From positions 60,336,370 to 60,400,369 of the forward strand of contig NC_037686.1 of assembly GCF_003255815.1 (NCBI RefSeq): 64,000 nt of DNA. Direction: 5' to 3'. The notes beneath the pieces were generated by a model. That model was not told where the DNA came from. It worked only from the letters and a program-made list of their open reading frames with translations, and searched no databases. Every line of letters begins with the position of its first letter. Position 1 is the first letter of the stretch. The position numbers were made by a program, and so were the translations under genes. Below, piece after piece: positions 47,091 to 58,735 of this stretch. The stretch is from Theropithecus gelada (taxonomy: Eukaryota > Chordata > Mammalia > Primates > Cercopithecidae).

Positions 47091-47472
47091 GAGAGTGTGT
47101 CTATTAGTGTGAGAGGGATATAATGTCTTAGCAGATCTGTACTACAGAAATTTTAAAGAAAATCTTCTAGTTGAAGGAAAATTAATAATGATATACACAT
47201 TGTCAACTAGCTTGACTTAATCGAAAATTATAAAGTGCTACACATAAAAATATCAGTATATGCATTCTAAATGCTTCCTAGAGAGTGCATCTATTTGTGT
47301 GAGAGGGAAATAATGTCTTGTCAGCAGACCTGCACTACAGAAATTTTAAAGAAAATCTCTCAGTTGAAGAAAAATTAATAACGATATACACATTGTCACC
47401 TGCCTTGCCTAAATGAAAATTATAAAGTGCTACATACAAAAATATCAGTATATACATTCTTTCTAAGTGCTT
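47091..47472 (+). repeat. 190-bp tandem duplication inside L1M
   Basis: Copy 1 starts 'gagagtgtgtctattagtgt' (47091), copy 2 'gagagtgcatctatttgtgt' (47281). Both run through 'actacagaaattttaaagaa' and 'aaattataaagtgctaca' to 'catatcagta'-type ends. Divergence between the copies is about a tenth by eye, so the duplication is old. Confidence 0.92.
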
Positions 47473-47789
47473 GTGTACATTTATCATGGTATAGTACATT
47501 TATAGACCGTATTCTGCGCATCAAAGAATGCTCAGTAATTGAAATCACACAAAGCATCTTCTTAGCCATGACAAACTAAAAAATTAATAGAAGGATAGGA
47601 GATAAAACTCTAAATGTTTTAAAACAACATGCAGTTGCACATATCCTATGGTTGAATAATATATCGTAAGGTAGATACAAATATATATTCAATTGAATGA
47701 AATAAAAATGAGATATATAAACATTTGTGAGGTAAAGCCAATTCAGTACTTAAAAACAAATTTAATGTGAAAATTCCTGTATTCGCAAG

Positions 47790-48660
47790 GTATGATTGCC
47801 ATCAATTACCAGGAAGGATTTGGAGAAACTAGAACTCTCATACACTGCTGGTAGAAATGTAAAACTGTATAAAAACTTTTGAAAACTGCTTTTCAGTTTC
47901 TTAAGAAGTTAAACATACTACATAGATGGAAATAAAACTTGCCGAGATTTTTCACTTTCTGTGAAAAGCCCTCTCCTCCTAGAAATATTTTCACAAACCA
48001 TTAGAGATCTTAAGTACATCTGTAGCCATTTGTCTTCTTAATTGTTCTGACCCAATGAGATAGTCAAACTTCTATGTAAAATGGTTACAGTTGTACTAGG
48101 TTCTGGGTTAAGACTCCAAGGTGCAAGAAAATATAATAGCAGCTACTTTCCTAGGTATTTACATATCAAAGGTGAATCAGTTCCAGGAACCTGGACATAT
48201 CTCCATAAAAACTGGGTCACAAGGGGATAGCTGGCTGTGAGAGAGATTTCATATACATGCATGCTGAAAGGCTGGAGTAAGGAGTCCCTTTCAAGAAGGG
48301 TTGGATACGGCTGCCTCCTCTCCCTTTATAAGCAGAGAAAAATTATTTTTTTCTTTATTCTAGCTATTGGGCTGTCCAGATACTTGTATAGGACAATTGG
48401 CCTACTTCTTATCACATTGTTCGAAGGGTAAGGACTAAGGCAAAGGGAGGAGCATACTTATTACCTACAGTGACATATATGATAAGATCTACCTCTAATT
48501 AACAACACCGTCATGTGCGCTTTTAGGTTTAAATTAATGAAGATGGATGTTAAAAATCCAACACACACGTAACACACAACCCTGACATTCTACTCATAGG
48601 TATTTACCCTATATGAATGAGAGAAGTAAATTTAATAGCAGATATATACATAGAACAAAA
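47790..48660 (+). mobile_element. Old L1M fragment (ORF2 3' part) interrupted by unknown sequence
   Basis: 'ggatttggagaaactagaac' and 'ctcatacactgctggtagaa' (about 47816-47855) lead to 'agaagttaaacatacta' (about 47920). The expected continuation, 'attctactcataggtattta' with 'ccctatatgaatgagaga', appears only at about 48588. The 47936-48560 stretch between is foreign to L1. It includes a TATA-like 'ccctttataagcagag' (about 48321) and may be another LTR relic. Confidence 0.6.
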
Positions 48661-48729
48661 ATTGATAAAACTAGGAAACAGACAAAGCCATCTTAGATTT
48701 TAAAGCATCTCTCAGAGTTAGAAAAAAGT

Positions 48730-48766
48730 GTGTGTGTGCACACTCACACATGTGTTGTTGACGACT
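48730..48766. repeat. TG/CA inverted repeat
   Basis: 'gtgtgtgtgcacactcacac' followed by 'atgtgttg'; TG and CA runs face each other. Confidence 0.8.
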
Positions 48767-48769
48767 TAC

Positions 48770-49115
48770 ACAATTTAAACAATGTCACCTATTAGTGGAC
48801 ATATAGAAAACACTATGCCCAAACATTTCAGAATGTACTTTATTTTCAAGGACACATTAATAATTTCCAATTATTGACCATATGCAGAACCATAAAGTGA
48901 GTTTCAAAAAATCTCCAAGTATTAAAATAATACACAATATTTTATCAATGTGCTATCAAATAAACATAACTACTAATCTCTATTATCTGGAAATTAAGAG
49001 TGATAAATTTAAAGCATGCATAAAAATAACAATAAAAATAGAAAATAATCTGAACAGTGAAAATATCATATATTAAAACTTACAGGATGCAATTAAAGCA
49101 TTGCTTCTCTTCAGT
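48770..49115 (+). mobile_element. Old L1M fragment (early ORF2)
   Basis: 'cctattagtggacatataga' (about 48788), 'gaccatatgcagaaccataa' (about 48877), 'ttatctggaaattaagagtg' (about 48984) and 'aaaacttacaggatgcaatt' (about 49075) follow early-ORF2 order. Since early ORF2 comes after the ORF2 3' part at 47790-48660, these are separate fragments or a rearranged one. Confidence 0.72.
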
Positions 49116-51032
49116 CACCTTTTTAAACTTCTGACTTCCCCTTAAATATATATATCTTATTTATAATTTTTTCCATGCTATCTATTCTTCTTGAGTGATA
49201 GCATTCCAGTACTAGTTTAACCCATCAGCTACATACTAATGATTTCCTAATACTATTTCTATTTCTGACCGTAAAACACTTGGATTTTCTAATGAGGCCG
49301 ATTTACTAACAACCCAGAAGCTGGCTGAGAATGTGTCCATTTTGTTCTTTCTCTCTTTACCCTTTCTTTAATTTAGAGGTAAATGGAAGTGTAAAATGAA
49401 GAAAACAAGGAATGCCTTGTGAAACAACTACTTTTGGATTTTTTCTTGGTTCCTCACTTTATGACCTTAGGCAAATCTATTAGAAAGTTAAGGAAACTTT
49501 CTTAGGGTTTTGAAATCCAAATCCTAAACACCATCACTTCTACTGAGCCAGCTTTAAAGTAAATATCACAATGAGAAAGAATGTCCCTCTTCTGGTGAAC
49601 TATTCAAGGAACTAGGCATGTGGGCCTGCTTTAGTTCTTGAAGAAAACAGAAAATGTAAGAGGCTAAGAGCGGTCAGCACTAGCCATGTGTAGGTCTGTC
49701 ACAGTGTACCCTTGTTAAAAGCATCTGAAACAGAGCATTCAGAAGGAAACAGGATGTACCTGAAGAGTATTCACTCCCATCATTTTCATGGTCATTGCCA
49801 TCATCCTAAATGGAAAGCTAGGATAGTAGAATAATTCTATCCAAAACATAAAATATGAAATCAAGAATGACAATAGCTGATAACCTATATTTTGATATAT
49901 TACATTTTTTCATTCATAATACCTTAAAAACATAGAAACAATCAAGAGTGCTTTTTCTAAGTTTGATGTTAAGTGCTTATTTTTGACTTTTACTTTGGCC
50001 AGGGGTTAGGTCTAGCTATTCTCTGGCCATGTTACTTCTCCCCTACTGTCTAAAGCAAGAGACAAATAAAAGAAACACAGCTTTAATGTAACCTTAGCTT
50101 TAACATAAGTTGGTGCCTTTTGGTTTGAGACAAGAAATGTTTTGAGGGTTGAGAAAAATGAATCTCTCATTTATGGCTTGAGATGCCAAGCTGGTCACTG
50201 TAATGACCACTGATCACTGAAGGAGCCCAGGCCATTTTTGAAAGTCAAGTGACTTTTAACCAATCCCCCTCCACCTTTTTTTTTTTCAAAAGTTGAATGT
50301 AGAGAGGCCTTGAAAGTTGGAAAGCATGACCTCAAAGCAATTCAGTGTGTAGGAAAGAACAGGAAAATGCCTGAAATAAAATTATCTTGAGAGGAAATTT
50401 GAGGCTGGTAATTTAAGTTCAATAGAAGTTCCTAATGGTTTTTAAGGGGTTGGGGTATGGGACGATGGCTGATTTCTGTGTAATGTATACCTAATGTAGG
50501 CAGCTCTTCTAGATCTAGTAACAGTGATCCAGTAGGTTGTCTTTTAAAAAACAACAAACTAAGCAAAAAGATGAACTAAAATGAACTGGCCTTTTGGCAT
50601 GACCACCAATGTCAACTGCACAAAATGGTATAAGCATGCAATTTTGGCCCTCACACAATTGTCATTTGTTTAGGTAAGCAGAACCTGTCCTCTATAGTGA
50701 TACTTTACACCAGTGAGAAGCAGTGAAAGTTTCGGCCACATGGGATTTTAGGCTGTTTTTCATTTTGTGTTTGGAATTAGTCCTGAAAACTTTTGATTAA
50801 ATTCCAAGAAATTTTAGACTTTTTTTTCCTGTATGTCTTTCTCCCCCATTTACGTCATAGCATGAGGAAGACCTTAAGTAGAAATAATTATAAAATGGAA
50901 GATAAGTAACAGTACACATACCTGAACTGGTAAAACAGATTGTTTTAAATATATTTTATCACTTTGATTTCTCTCTTTTTAGGTTGAAAAGTATCTTTTT
51001 TACTTAAAGATATATAAACCTTTTTCTATGTT
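49116..51032. other. Unassigned unique sequence
   Basis: No feature recognised; one short poly-T at about 50277-50285. Confidence 0.5.
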
Positions 51033-51360
51033 AAAAATATTAAATCTTTTTTTTTTTTTGTCAGGCGGAGTCTCCCTCCGTCGCCCAGGCTGGAGTGCAG
51101 TGGCTCGATCTCGGCTCACTGCAAGCTCCGCCTTCAGGGTTCACGCCATTCTCCTGCCTCAGCCTCCCCAGTAGCTGGGACTTTAGGCTCCTGCCACCAA
51201 GTGCGGCCAATTTTTTTTTATTTTTAGTAGAGATGGGGTTTCACCATGTTAGCCAGGATGGTCTCAATCTCCTGACCTCGTGATCTGCCCACCTTGGCCT
51301 CCCAAAGTGCTGGGATTACAGATGTGAGCCACTGCGCCCAGCCAAAAATATTAAATCTTT
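51033..51360 (-). mobile_element. Alu (Y/Sc-like) with 17-bp target-site duplication
   Basis: Body 51050-51343. 'aaaaatattaaatcttt' flanks it perfectly at 51033-51049 and 51344-51360. It has 'gcaagctccgccttcagggt' and 'gtgatctgcccaccttggcc' but lacks the Old World monkey combination seen at 12090. Confidence 0.95.
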
Positions 51361-52384
51361 ACCAGTTTATGGTACAATCGTGTTTTCTAATTTGGTGCTC
51401 TTTTTTTAATGTCATTACTATTATTGTTTTTGTTTTTCGGATATAGGGAAGACATAAAGATATGTATATAAACATTTCAATATTTTCTTACATGGTTCCT
51501 GGCTTTGGTCTAATGATTAGTTAGTCCTACCTCTTTTACCCTCAATATCATACAAGCAATTATTTCCTCATAGTAATTTGAAATGTCTGTGATTACATAT
51601 ATGCCATAAATCCACTTGAAATACATTTTAGGGTATGTGAGAAAAATAAGATTAGTTCTTAATGTGTATGTTTCACCCATTAATTATTGCATTGGAGATA
51701 CTATAAGGTATTTTAGAAAGCTATTAAGAATAAACTTGAAATATATCCAAATAAATTAGAAATTAGCTCAATAGTTGTGTGAGAATTAATATTATTGGAT
51801 CTACATTTACCTTATTATTGAAAAGTAGATTATACTTTTAATCTCAATTCAGATCACTTATCTATTCATGTACCTTTCTAAACCTAAAGGTGAAAGAACA
51901 TTAAGAAAAATGCTGGTAGATATTTCTCAGAGAGGGCTTTTGGGGTGCCCCTCATATTTCTCTGTATTTTTAAAGACATTCTTCAAAACATACCTTTTTT
52001 TAATACAAAAAAAGGACTTTTCTAAACATTCTCCTTCCACAATACTGTACTATAATGAGAACAAAGAATATCACTTTAAAAAATGCTGAAAATGAGTAAA
52101 AGGGTAAGATTAAAACAAAACTTTTTGCAAATGGTTGAAAGAGACAGAAAAATTCTTGTTGTTAAAGTGGGACAGAGAGAGCACACGTGCACAGAAATGC
52201 ACCCGTGGGAGCTGTTGTGGGAGCTGTTGTGGGAGCTGTTGTTCAAGCAGAGATCTCTGAAAAACCAGAGCTACATATGGAAAGCAAAGAACTTCAGAAG
52301 CAGTTGATCCTCATTGTGTGCAGATTTGCATTTGTAAGTTTGTCTTCTTGCTACAATGTATGTTACTTCAAAAATCAATAATCA
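51361..52384. other. Unassigned sequence with a 12-bp minisatellite
   Basis: Nothing named apart from the minisatellite at 52205-52240. The frames at 51868-52089, 52083-52307 and 52187-52381 resemble no known protein. Confidence 0.5.
52205..52240. repeat. 12-bp unit, three perfect tandem copies
   Basis: 'gtgggagctgtt' three times in a row (52205, 52217, 52229). Being a multiple of three it keeps frames open, giving WELL or VGAV repeats in two plus frames. Confidence 0.95.
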
Positions 52385-52389
52385 CTGTC

Positions 52390-52945
52390 AATGGTCATTT
52401 GCAGATATATGCAGAGTGGCAAAAAATGTGTTACCTGGAGAGAGAGCACATTCCCAGCTGAGGTTGAACAAGGTAGTGCTTTTCCTGTTTGTTTCCACTT
52501 TCATGCTATAAACAAGTGCACTTTTAAGGGTTTATTTAATGCCACATTTTTCACACTTCTTTGTGTGATTTTTTTGGTGAGTTTGCCGTTTGAATTGGCC
52601 CCAAAGTGTAGTGTTGCAGGGCTGTCTAGCGTTCCTAGGCTAAAGAAGGCTATGATATGCCTTGCAAAGAAAATACAAGTGTTAGATAAGCTTCATTCAG
52701 GTATGAGTTACAGTGCTGTAGGCTCTGAGTTCAATGTCAAAAATCAATCAACAATATTTATTATATAAGGTGTCTTTAAACAGAAACACTCATGAACCAA
52801 GCTTATTGACTGATTGATAAAAATTTAGTGATCAAAGGCTTCCAGGACCCTAACCCTGTACTTCCCCAGGAGCAATGTTCACTAATTCAGTGTTTGCAAC
52901 AATATGACATAAGTACTGCAGAAAACAAGAAACAACTGCGACTGG
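52390..52945 (+). pseudogene. Tigger/pogo-type DNA transposon relic with transposase N-terminus
   Basis: Pogo/Tigger transposases cut and paste DNA and start with a CENP-B-like (psq-type) helix-turn-helix. In the plus frame 52391-52768 the part from codon 69 on (52595) reads like that N-terminus: 'LAPKCSVAGLSSVPRLKKA' then 'KIQVLDKLHSGMSYSAVG' and 'SEFNVKNQSTI'. The expected initiator Met appears as Leu (ttg, 52595). After about 52768 the match continues one frame over as 'VSLNRNTHEPSLLTD' (52771-52815), so a frameshift breaks it. Only the first domain is present; the DDE catalytic region is absent. The upstream 'gttgaacaaggtagtgcttt' and downstream 'aggaccctaaccctgtactt' flanks also look like the element. 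The exact Tigger family is not fixed. Confidence 0.72.
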
Positions 52946-52963
52946 ACTACTACCTGCCTAATG

Positions 52964-53124
52964 CAGTGGATTTCCCTCCACTACACAGTGGAATCCCCTG
53001 GATTGAGCATTTAAAAAATGCAGATGCTGGTTACCCATTTTACCTCCGCCACCCCCAAGCCACGGAAATCTGAATCTGTGGAGGTCTCTGCTTTGATGGT
53101 TTTGATATCTCAAGTAATTCCAGA
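52964..53124 (+). mobile_element. MER5A-type (hAT-Charlie) fragment
   Basis: Begins 'cagtggatttccctccacta', then 'ggaatcccctggattgagca', 'tttaaaaaatgcagatgctg', 'ccgccacccccaagccacgg' and 'aaatctgaatctgtggaggt', the MER5A order. The 3' terminal inverted repeat is missing. Confidence 0.75.
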
Positions 53125-53889
53125 AATTTTTCTTTTCTACAAAATTATACCTCAAGAAAATGGAAGTTGTTGATTGAAAGGCTCTTTTCAGAAGAGAACA
53201 TCATCTGGGATGTTGCTCTTCTCTCCTTCCTTCCAGCTTCCTGGAATGCAGCAGTGATGATTTCAGCTCTACTAGCCTTCCTTGCGCATGAGGCAATCTT
53301 GAAAATGACAGAAACTAGTTTATTTAATTTATCTTACCAGCTAGTACCTCAACTCCAACAATGTTGGATGCCACGATGTAAAATCTCTTTTACAGTGTTT
53401 CCTAGGCCTCATATTCTCATAGCCACTTTACCCTCTATAATCAGTCCCTTGCATGCAACCTTATCTTTTTTTTTTTTTTCTTCTGTCATCTCACTCACTC
53501 CTAGGGAAAACACAATCTGGCTAATCTAGCTTTCCGTTTTTCTACACTTGCATGTGTGCAGCTGAACAGAGCTGGGGTAAAGCAGTTTTCTTACATTAAG
53601 TGAACAGCCATTACTTTCAAGAAGGCCATTAGAACTGTCTGGCAACGGTACAAAATTTCCCCTCTCCATACCTTTTACTCTCTTACTCTCCTAGATGACT
53701 ATTTTGTACCTCCTTTTCTCTTCTCTAGCCTCCAAGACCTCTTCCCCCATCTTTTTTCTCATCTATTGATTCTGCTTCCTATTTCATTGAGGAAACAGAA
53801 GTAGTAAAAAGAGATAAGTAAAATAATATATTCAAAATGCTATAAACCTAGGACTGTAGGTACAGCCAACTTACCTTGCAAGAATGAAT
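53125..53889. other. Unassigned sequence
   Basis: The 120-codon plus frame 53167-53529 and the pyrimidine-rich 53640-53760 part have a vague look of old interspersed repeats ('cttcctggaatgcagcagtg', 'gagg.aaacagaag') but I cannot assign them. A poly-T lies at about 53466-53479. Confidence 0.45.
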
Positions 53890-54644
53890 GTCGTAAAAAG
53901 ACACATTTTAGGCAAACAAAAATTGAGAAAATATTAAAGATACATTTAAGGCAGAAAAAAAATGAGCACAGAATAAAGGCTTGAGCAGTATGATGGTACA
54001 GAAAGAAAAACATAAACATATGAATAAATATACAAATACTGGATGTATAAAAGAGTAATAATCACTTTTCATTTTTCTATAATAAGCCCTGAAATAATAG
54101 ATATAGGATGCATTGCTTTTAATAAAAGGAAGGGAGGCATTAATCATCTCAAAATAATTTTAAAAAGAAGTAAACTGAAAAAGAATATATTAATAGTTAA
54201 AAGAAGTATAGACAGAAAGTACATACTAATTATAAATAAATCCATGCATATCAATAAACACTCCAGATAAAAGACAATGATTATTAGAATGTCAGTAAAA
54301 ATCCAGCTATCTTCTATTTACAGTATGTATATTAAAAACATCAGGCCACAAAATGTTTGATAATATCAAAATGAAAAATTACATCTCAAACCAATACTAA
54401 ACAAAGTCCCAACATACTGAAGATAAAAAGTAATAACAAGAGATAAATAGTACTATATAAATTTAAGAATAACTCAACCATGAGTTTCACTGGAATTCAG
54501 AAAACACTTAGAAGGTTTAATGGATAAACTACATATCAAAATGTGTGGAAGATAAGCAATATGATTTAAAAGGTAAATTAATAGCCTTAAATTTGTATAG
54601 TAAAAAATAATAATTTTAAAATGAGAATAAAAAAAAATAGCTCC

Positions 54645-55065
54645 TGACATTGAGGAGCTGGCCTGTTACCATCAGCCAGGCCCCAATATCCTCTTGTTAA
54701 ACATGAACATTTCACAGAACAAAGCCACTCTGTCACCACAGTGATCAAGACAAAAACAAAACTACACCATAATCATGTTTGAATACAGAAAAAGTATAAA
54801 CATTTTCTAAACCACAAAATAGTGCACATTCCTGTCTCCCGGTTAATATAAGCAATGGCTACTTTTTCATCAATTACAGCTTTAGCCTCTCTGTACTCAT
54901 GTCTCCTTCCACATAAGATTTATTCATATACCCAATCATAGTATTACCCCCACTTCCTGAGAGTAGCTAATCCAGAGAAACGCCACACTTCTTAAATATC
55001 TCTCACTACAAGAAGCAATAAATCCAGCTTATTCCTGGTGGGTTTTCGCAGGAGGACACTGACCA
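54645..55065 (+). mobile_element. LTR-like insertion in the L1M
   Basis: 421 bases, starting 'tgacattgaggagctggcct' and ending 'gaggacactgacca', TG...CA, with 'gcaataaatccagcttattc' (AATAAA) about 45 bases before the end. L1M ORF2 sequence resumes after the following A run (55066-55084). An 'agctcct'/'aggagct' inverted repeat (54639-54659) sits across its left edge. A retrocopied transcript with a poly-A tail is the alternative reading. Family not named. Confidence 0.45.
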
Positions 55066-55188
55066 AAAAAAAAAAAAAAAAAAAGGATCATATATCTAAT
55101 TATCTAATTAAAGAAGATACAAAACACAACATCAAAAGCAAATTAGAAAAAAATAAAATAGAATGAAATAGGTAAAATCAGATGTCAG

Positions 55189-55268
55189 AGTTAATGCAAC
55201 AGCAAATGTACACAAAAACAGAAGCCAAAGTTAATGCAACAGCAAATGTACACAAAATAGAAGTTAGA
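55189..55268. repeat. 40-bp tandem duplication within L1M
   Basis: 'agttaatgcaacagcaaatg' plus 'tacacaaaa' begins at 55189 and again at 55229; the first 29 bases are identical and the ends diverge. Confidence 0.9.
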
Positions 55269-55469
55269 AACAAAGTAAAACTAAAAGTTAATCTTCGAAA
55301 AGACTTACATTATAAAAGGGAAACTCCAATTAAATAATAAAAGGAAATAAGGCACACATGTTCAATATTAAGGATAGAAAAAAATATGTAGGGGTGAATA
55401 GAGAGGCAACAAATATGCATTTTGAGTAAATTTAGGTCAATAAATGTGGAAAAAGACAGACTGGTAAAT

Positions 55470-55645
55470 AGAGTAAGACCCCATCTCTACAAAAATAATT
55501 TTTAAAAAAAATCTAGCCAGGTGTGGTGGTGTGCAGCAGTAGTTCCAGTTATTTGGGAGGGTGAAGTGGGGGAACGCTTGCGCCCAGGAGGTCAAGGTCA
55601 CCCCACGCAATGCAGCCTATGTAACAGAATGAGACCAAAAAGACA
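55470..55645 (+). mobile_element. 5'-truncated old Alu (right arm)
   Basis: 'gagtaagaccccatctctac', 'ccaggtgtggtggtgtgcag' and 'cgcccaggaggtcaaggtca', then 'gtaacagaatgagacc'. The left arm is missing and divergence is high, AluJ-like. Confidence 0.85.
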
Positions 55646-57180
55646 AATTCTTAAAACTACAACTTGCCAAAACAGACTTACAAAATAACTATGTGAGCTA
55701 AATAGAATAAGCCTATAAGCACAAAATACAATTTTACACTTTGTTAAAAAGCTTCCCACAAACAAAATGCAATGGTCAGACGGTTTTACAGATAGGTTCT
55801 AACGAACATTCTAGTATTAAATCATTTCAATCTTATGCAAACTCTTCTAAAGAATATAAAAATGAAAGATTTCCAACTTATTTTATGTGACAAATATCAT
55901 GTTGACTTCAAAATTAGGCAAGTACAATATGAGAAAAGACAATTACAGGCAAATCACAATTACAATTGTGGCTATAAACATCTTAAACTAATCATTAACA
56001 AAGAATATTCAGCAAACTATACAAATATAATGAATCACTCCCAGGCTCATTTTATCATAGCAAACAAAGTTGGATTTAATCTCAAATAAGAAAAGATTTT
56101 CACATAATGCATTACATTAACAGATAAAGGCAAGAAACCCATGAGAATCTTCATAAGATGGAGGAAAAACATTCAATAAATTCATCATGCATTCATAAGA
56201 TGTCACTTATCAAACTAGGAATAGAAGGGAATATCACATCCTGATAAAATGAACCTATGAAATACACACAAGATCCATTTTGGAAAGTAGTGAAATATTA
56301 GAAGCACTCCATTAACATTATAAATAGCACAATACCCATTACAGCTATTACTGTATCTATTCAGTATTTCACAGGGGGTACTAACAAATGCAGTAATATT
56401 AAAAAGTTATAAAATTAGAAAGAAAATATACTCTCAGTAATTACATGTTACCAAACCGTATACATAAATATCTCCAAAGAGTTTACAGGCAAATTGTTGA
56501 ATTAGTAAGATTTAATAAGGTCCCTGATACAATATAAATACACAAAAATAAACTGCATTTTCTATATACTAGCAAGAGTTGGAACATATAATTAACAACA
56601 AATATAATCCACAGTAGTAACAATATATAAAGTGCTCTGACTTAAATCTACCAAAGGATTACCAAGTATTAAATAAAAGGAGACGAATACCATGCCCATG
56701 AATAGTGACTAATCACTGTAAAGAGGTCAACTCTCCCAAAACTGATACAATGAATTTAAAATTAAAATGCATTGATCTTTGTTTATTTTGAGTAAATGTG
56801 CAAACTAATTCTAAAATGCATATGTAAGAAGAAAGGCTTAAGAAAATCCAAGACAACAATGAGAAGGAAAATAAAGACTCATCTTGCCAGATTTCAAGGC
56901 TAACAATAAGACTGTAATAATAAAGAAGTGTGGTATTGTCATCGACGTAAACAAATTTGCCAGTGGGATAGAAGAGAAAGTCCAAAGTAGACTCCTACAA
57001 AATACAGAGACTTGATATTTGGTAGAGATGGCATTAAAGGTTAGTGGGGGGAAAAAACGATTATTCAATCTTTTTAGTTTAGGGCAATAGGTTATTCTTA
57101 CCAAAAAAAAAAAAAAAGTCAGAATAGACACAACAATTAATATAAAGTAGATTAAATACTTATAAATGAAAGACAAAATA

Positions 57181-57715
57181 TGTGGCAGAGGGACTGTAAT
57201 ATGCCCCCCAAATTATCCCCATCTCCTGGTGCTTATGCCCTTGTGTAGCCCCCTCCTTCTGAGTACAGATGGGACCTATGACTTTCTTTCAACCATTAGA
57301 ATGCAGCAACTATGATGGTTGCCACTTTCATAATTTATGCTACATTGTTGGCAGAGTTTCTCTATTGATTCTCTTCCTAGCTTTAATGAAGCAAGCTCCT
57401 ATATGGAGAGGTCCACATGGAAGCTACTAAAGGCAGACCCCAGGCAACAATCAGAAAAGTACTGAAGCTTTAGGTCCAACAATCTACAAGGTACTAAATC
57501 CTGCCAACAATCAGTGAGCTTGGAAGCATATGCTTCCCCAGTTGAGTCTCAGATGAGATTGCAGCCCTAGCCAGCAACTTAATTGCAGCCTTGTGAAAGA
57601 CCCTAAAGCAGAGCACTCAACTAAGTCATGAGTTGACCTACAGAAACTGTGGGATAATCAATGTACATTGTTTCAAGCCACTAGGTTTCTGGTAATATTG
57701 TTAGGCAGCAATACA
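57181..57715 (+). mobile_element. MLT1-type (ERVL-MaLR) LTR, solo, inside the L1M
   Basis: Begins 'tgtggcagagggactgtaat', with 'tgagcttggaagcatatgct', 'gcagccttgtgaaagaccct', 'gaaactgtgggataatcaat' and 'caagccactaggtttctggt', and ends 'aggcagcaataca'. The order and 3' end match MLT1-class LTRs. L1 sequence is interrupted at 'gaaagacaaaata' and continues at 'cttatgagaaaacataggag'. Confidence 0.75.
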
Positions 57716-58074
57716 TAATTTTAAAAAATGCTTATGAGAAAACATAGGAGAACATTTTTAGGGCCAAATCTCTTGGGGAAAAATTTTTAGTAAGATATGG
57801 TAACAGTATACATAATAAAGGAAAACACTGACATATTTGATTACTTTCAAATTAATAACACTTGTATATCTAAAGCTATCACAATGGTCACTATACAAAA
57901 ATCAAGAAAATATAAGCCAAAAAGTTATTGACAATACATATAACCAAAATAGGATTAGTATTCATAATATATAGTAAACTTCAGCAAGTTAATAAAAAAT
58001 AACTGAATAGAAAAAGGGGTAAAAGAAATGACCTCAATTTCACTCCAGAGAAGAAACACACATGGTAAAAGTAA

Positions 58075-58160
58075 AGACTATATGTGCGAATTTGGGTGGG
58101 TGTGTGGGTTTGGATGGGTGGGTGTATATGTGTACATGTGCACACACACTTGTGTGTATG
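58075..58160. repeat. TGGG/TG-rich tract facing a CA run
   Basis: 'gggtgggtgtgtgggtttgg' and 'atgggtgggtgtatatgtg' followed by 'gtgcacacacacttgtgtg'. Confidence 0.85.
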
Positions 58161-58735
58161 TTCTAAGTCATTACTAATCAGAGGAATGTAAATGAAAACC
58201 ATAATGTAACATTCTTTTATCCCACTAGACAGGAAAATATTAAAAATTCTGTAAATGTCAAGTGCAGAAGAGAATCTAGCACAGAAACTAGAGTGTTAAT
58301 TTATACAGACAATCTAAAAAATAATTTGGCATTGTCTATAATAGTTGAGGATGTACATATCATATTAATCCAGAACCTTTCAGTTCTAGATATATATGCT
58401 GAAAAGGAACATCGGGTGTGGGAGGGAAGGTTCTTAGTACAAACAAACAAAAATACTAAATTCCTGCGCATGTACATTATGGAACATACTTAAGAATTTT
58501 AACAAAAAATTACGTGAATTTGCAAAAATTAGAAATATACCTAAAATCTATCAAGCAGCTAAAAGATAAATAAGGTATGGCATGTTCCCACAATGGCATA
58601 TTCATGTAATGAACCACTACCATGGTGAAAATATGTGATCTCCACCTACAAACATCACATGTATTAGACAAAATTTTGAGCAAAAAATAAAAGCAAGTTG
58701 GATACTAAAAGGTACAATGTGTTACTGTGATGGTT

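Larger units (their letters stand above)
45950..47770 (+). mobile_element. Old L1M fragment, 5' part to early ORF2, with an LTR-like insert
   Basis: L1M sequence 'ccccaagttgatgaaaggca' (about 46280) stops near 46335. It resumes at about 46812 with 'aataaatacaaagaaaatca' and 'ctagacacatcataatcaaa', which are consecutive in L1M. Further on, 'ccagtgaaaacatctttcaa' (about 47036), 'ctgtactacagaaattttaa' (about 47137) and 'gaaatcacacaaagcatctt' (about 47540) follow L1 order. A 190-bp unit is tandemly duplicated inside. The part before 46180 is the least certain. Confidence 0.7.

Noticed and set aside
53167..53529. 120-codon plus-strand frame as a gene
   Set aside because: Ends in a poly-T-encoded Phe run and resembles no protein; the region has a vague old-repeat look.
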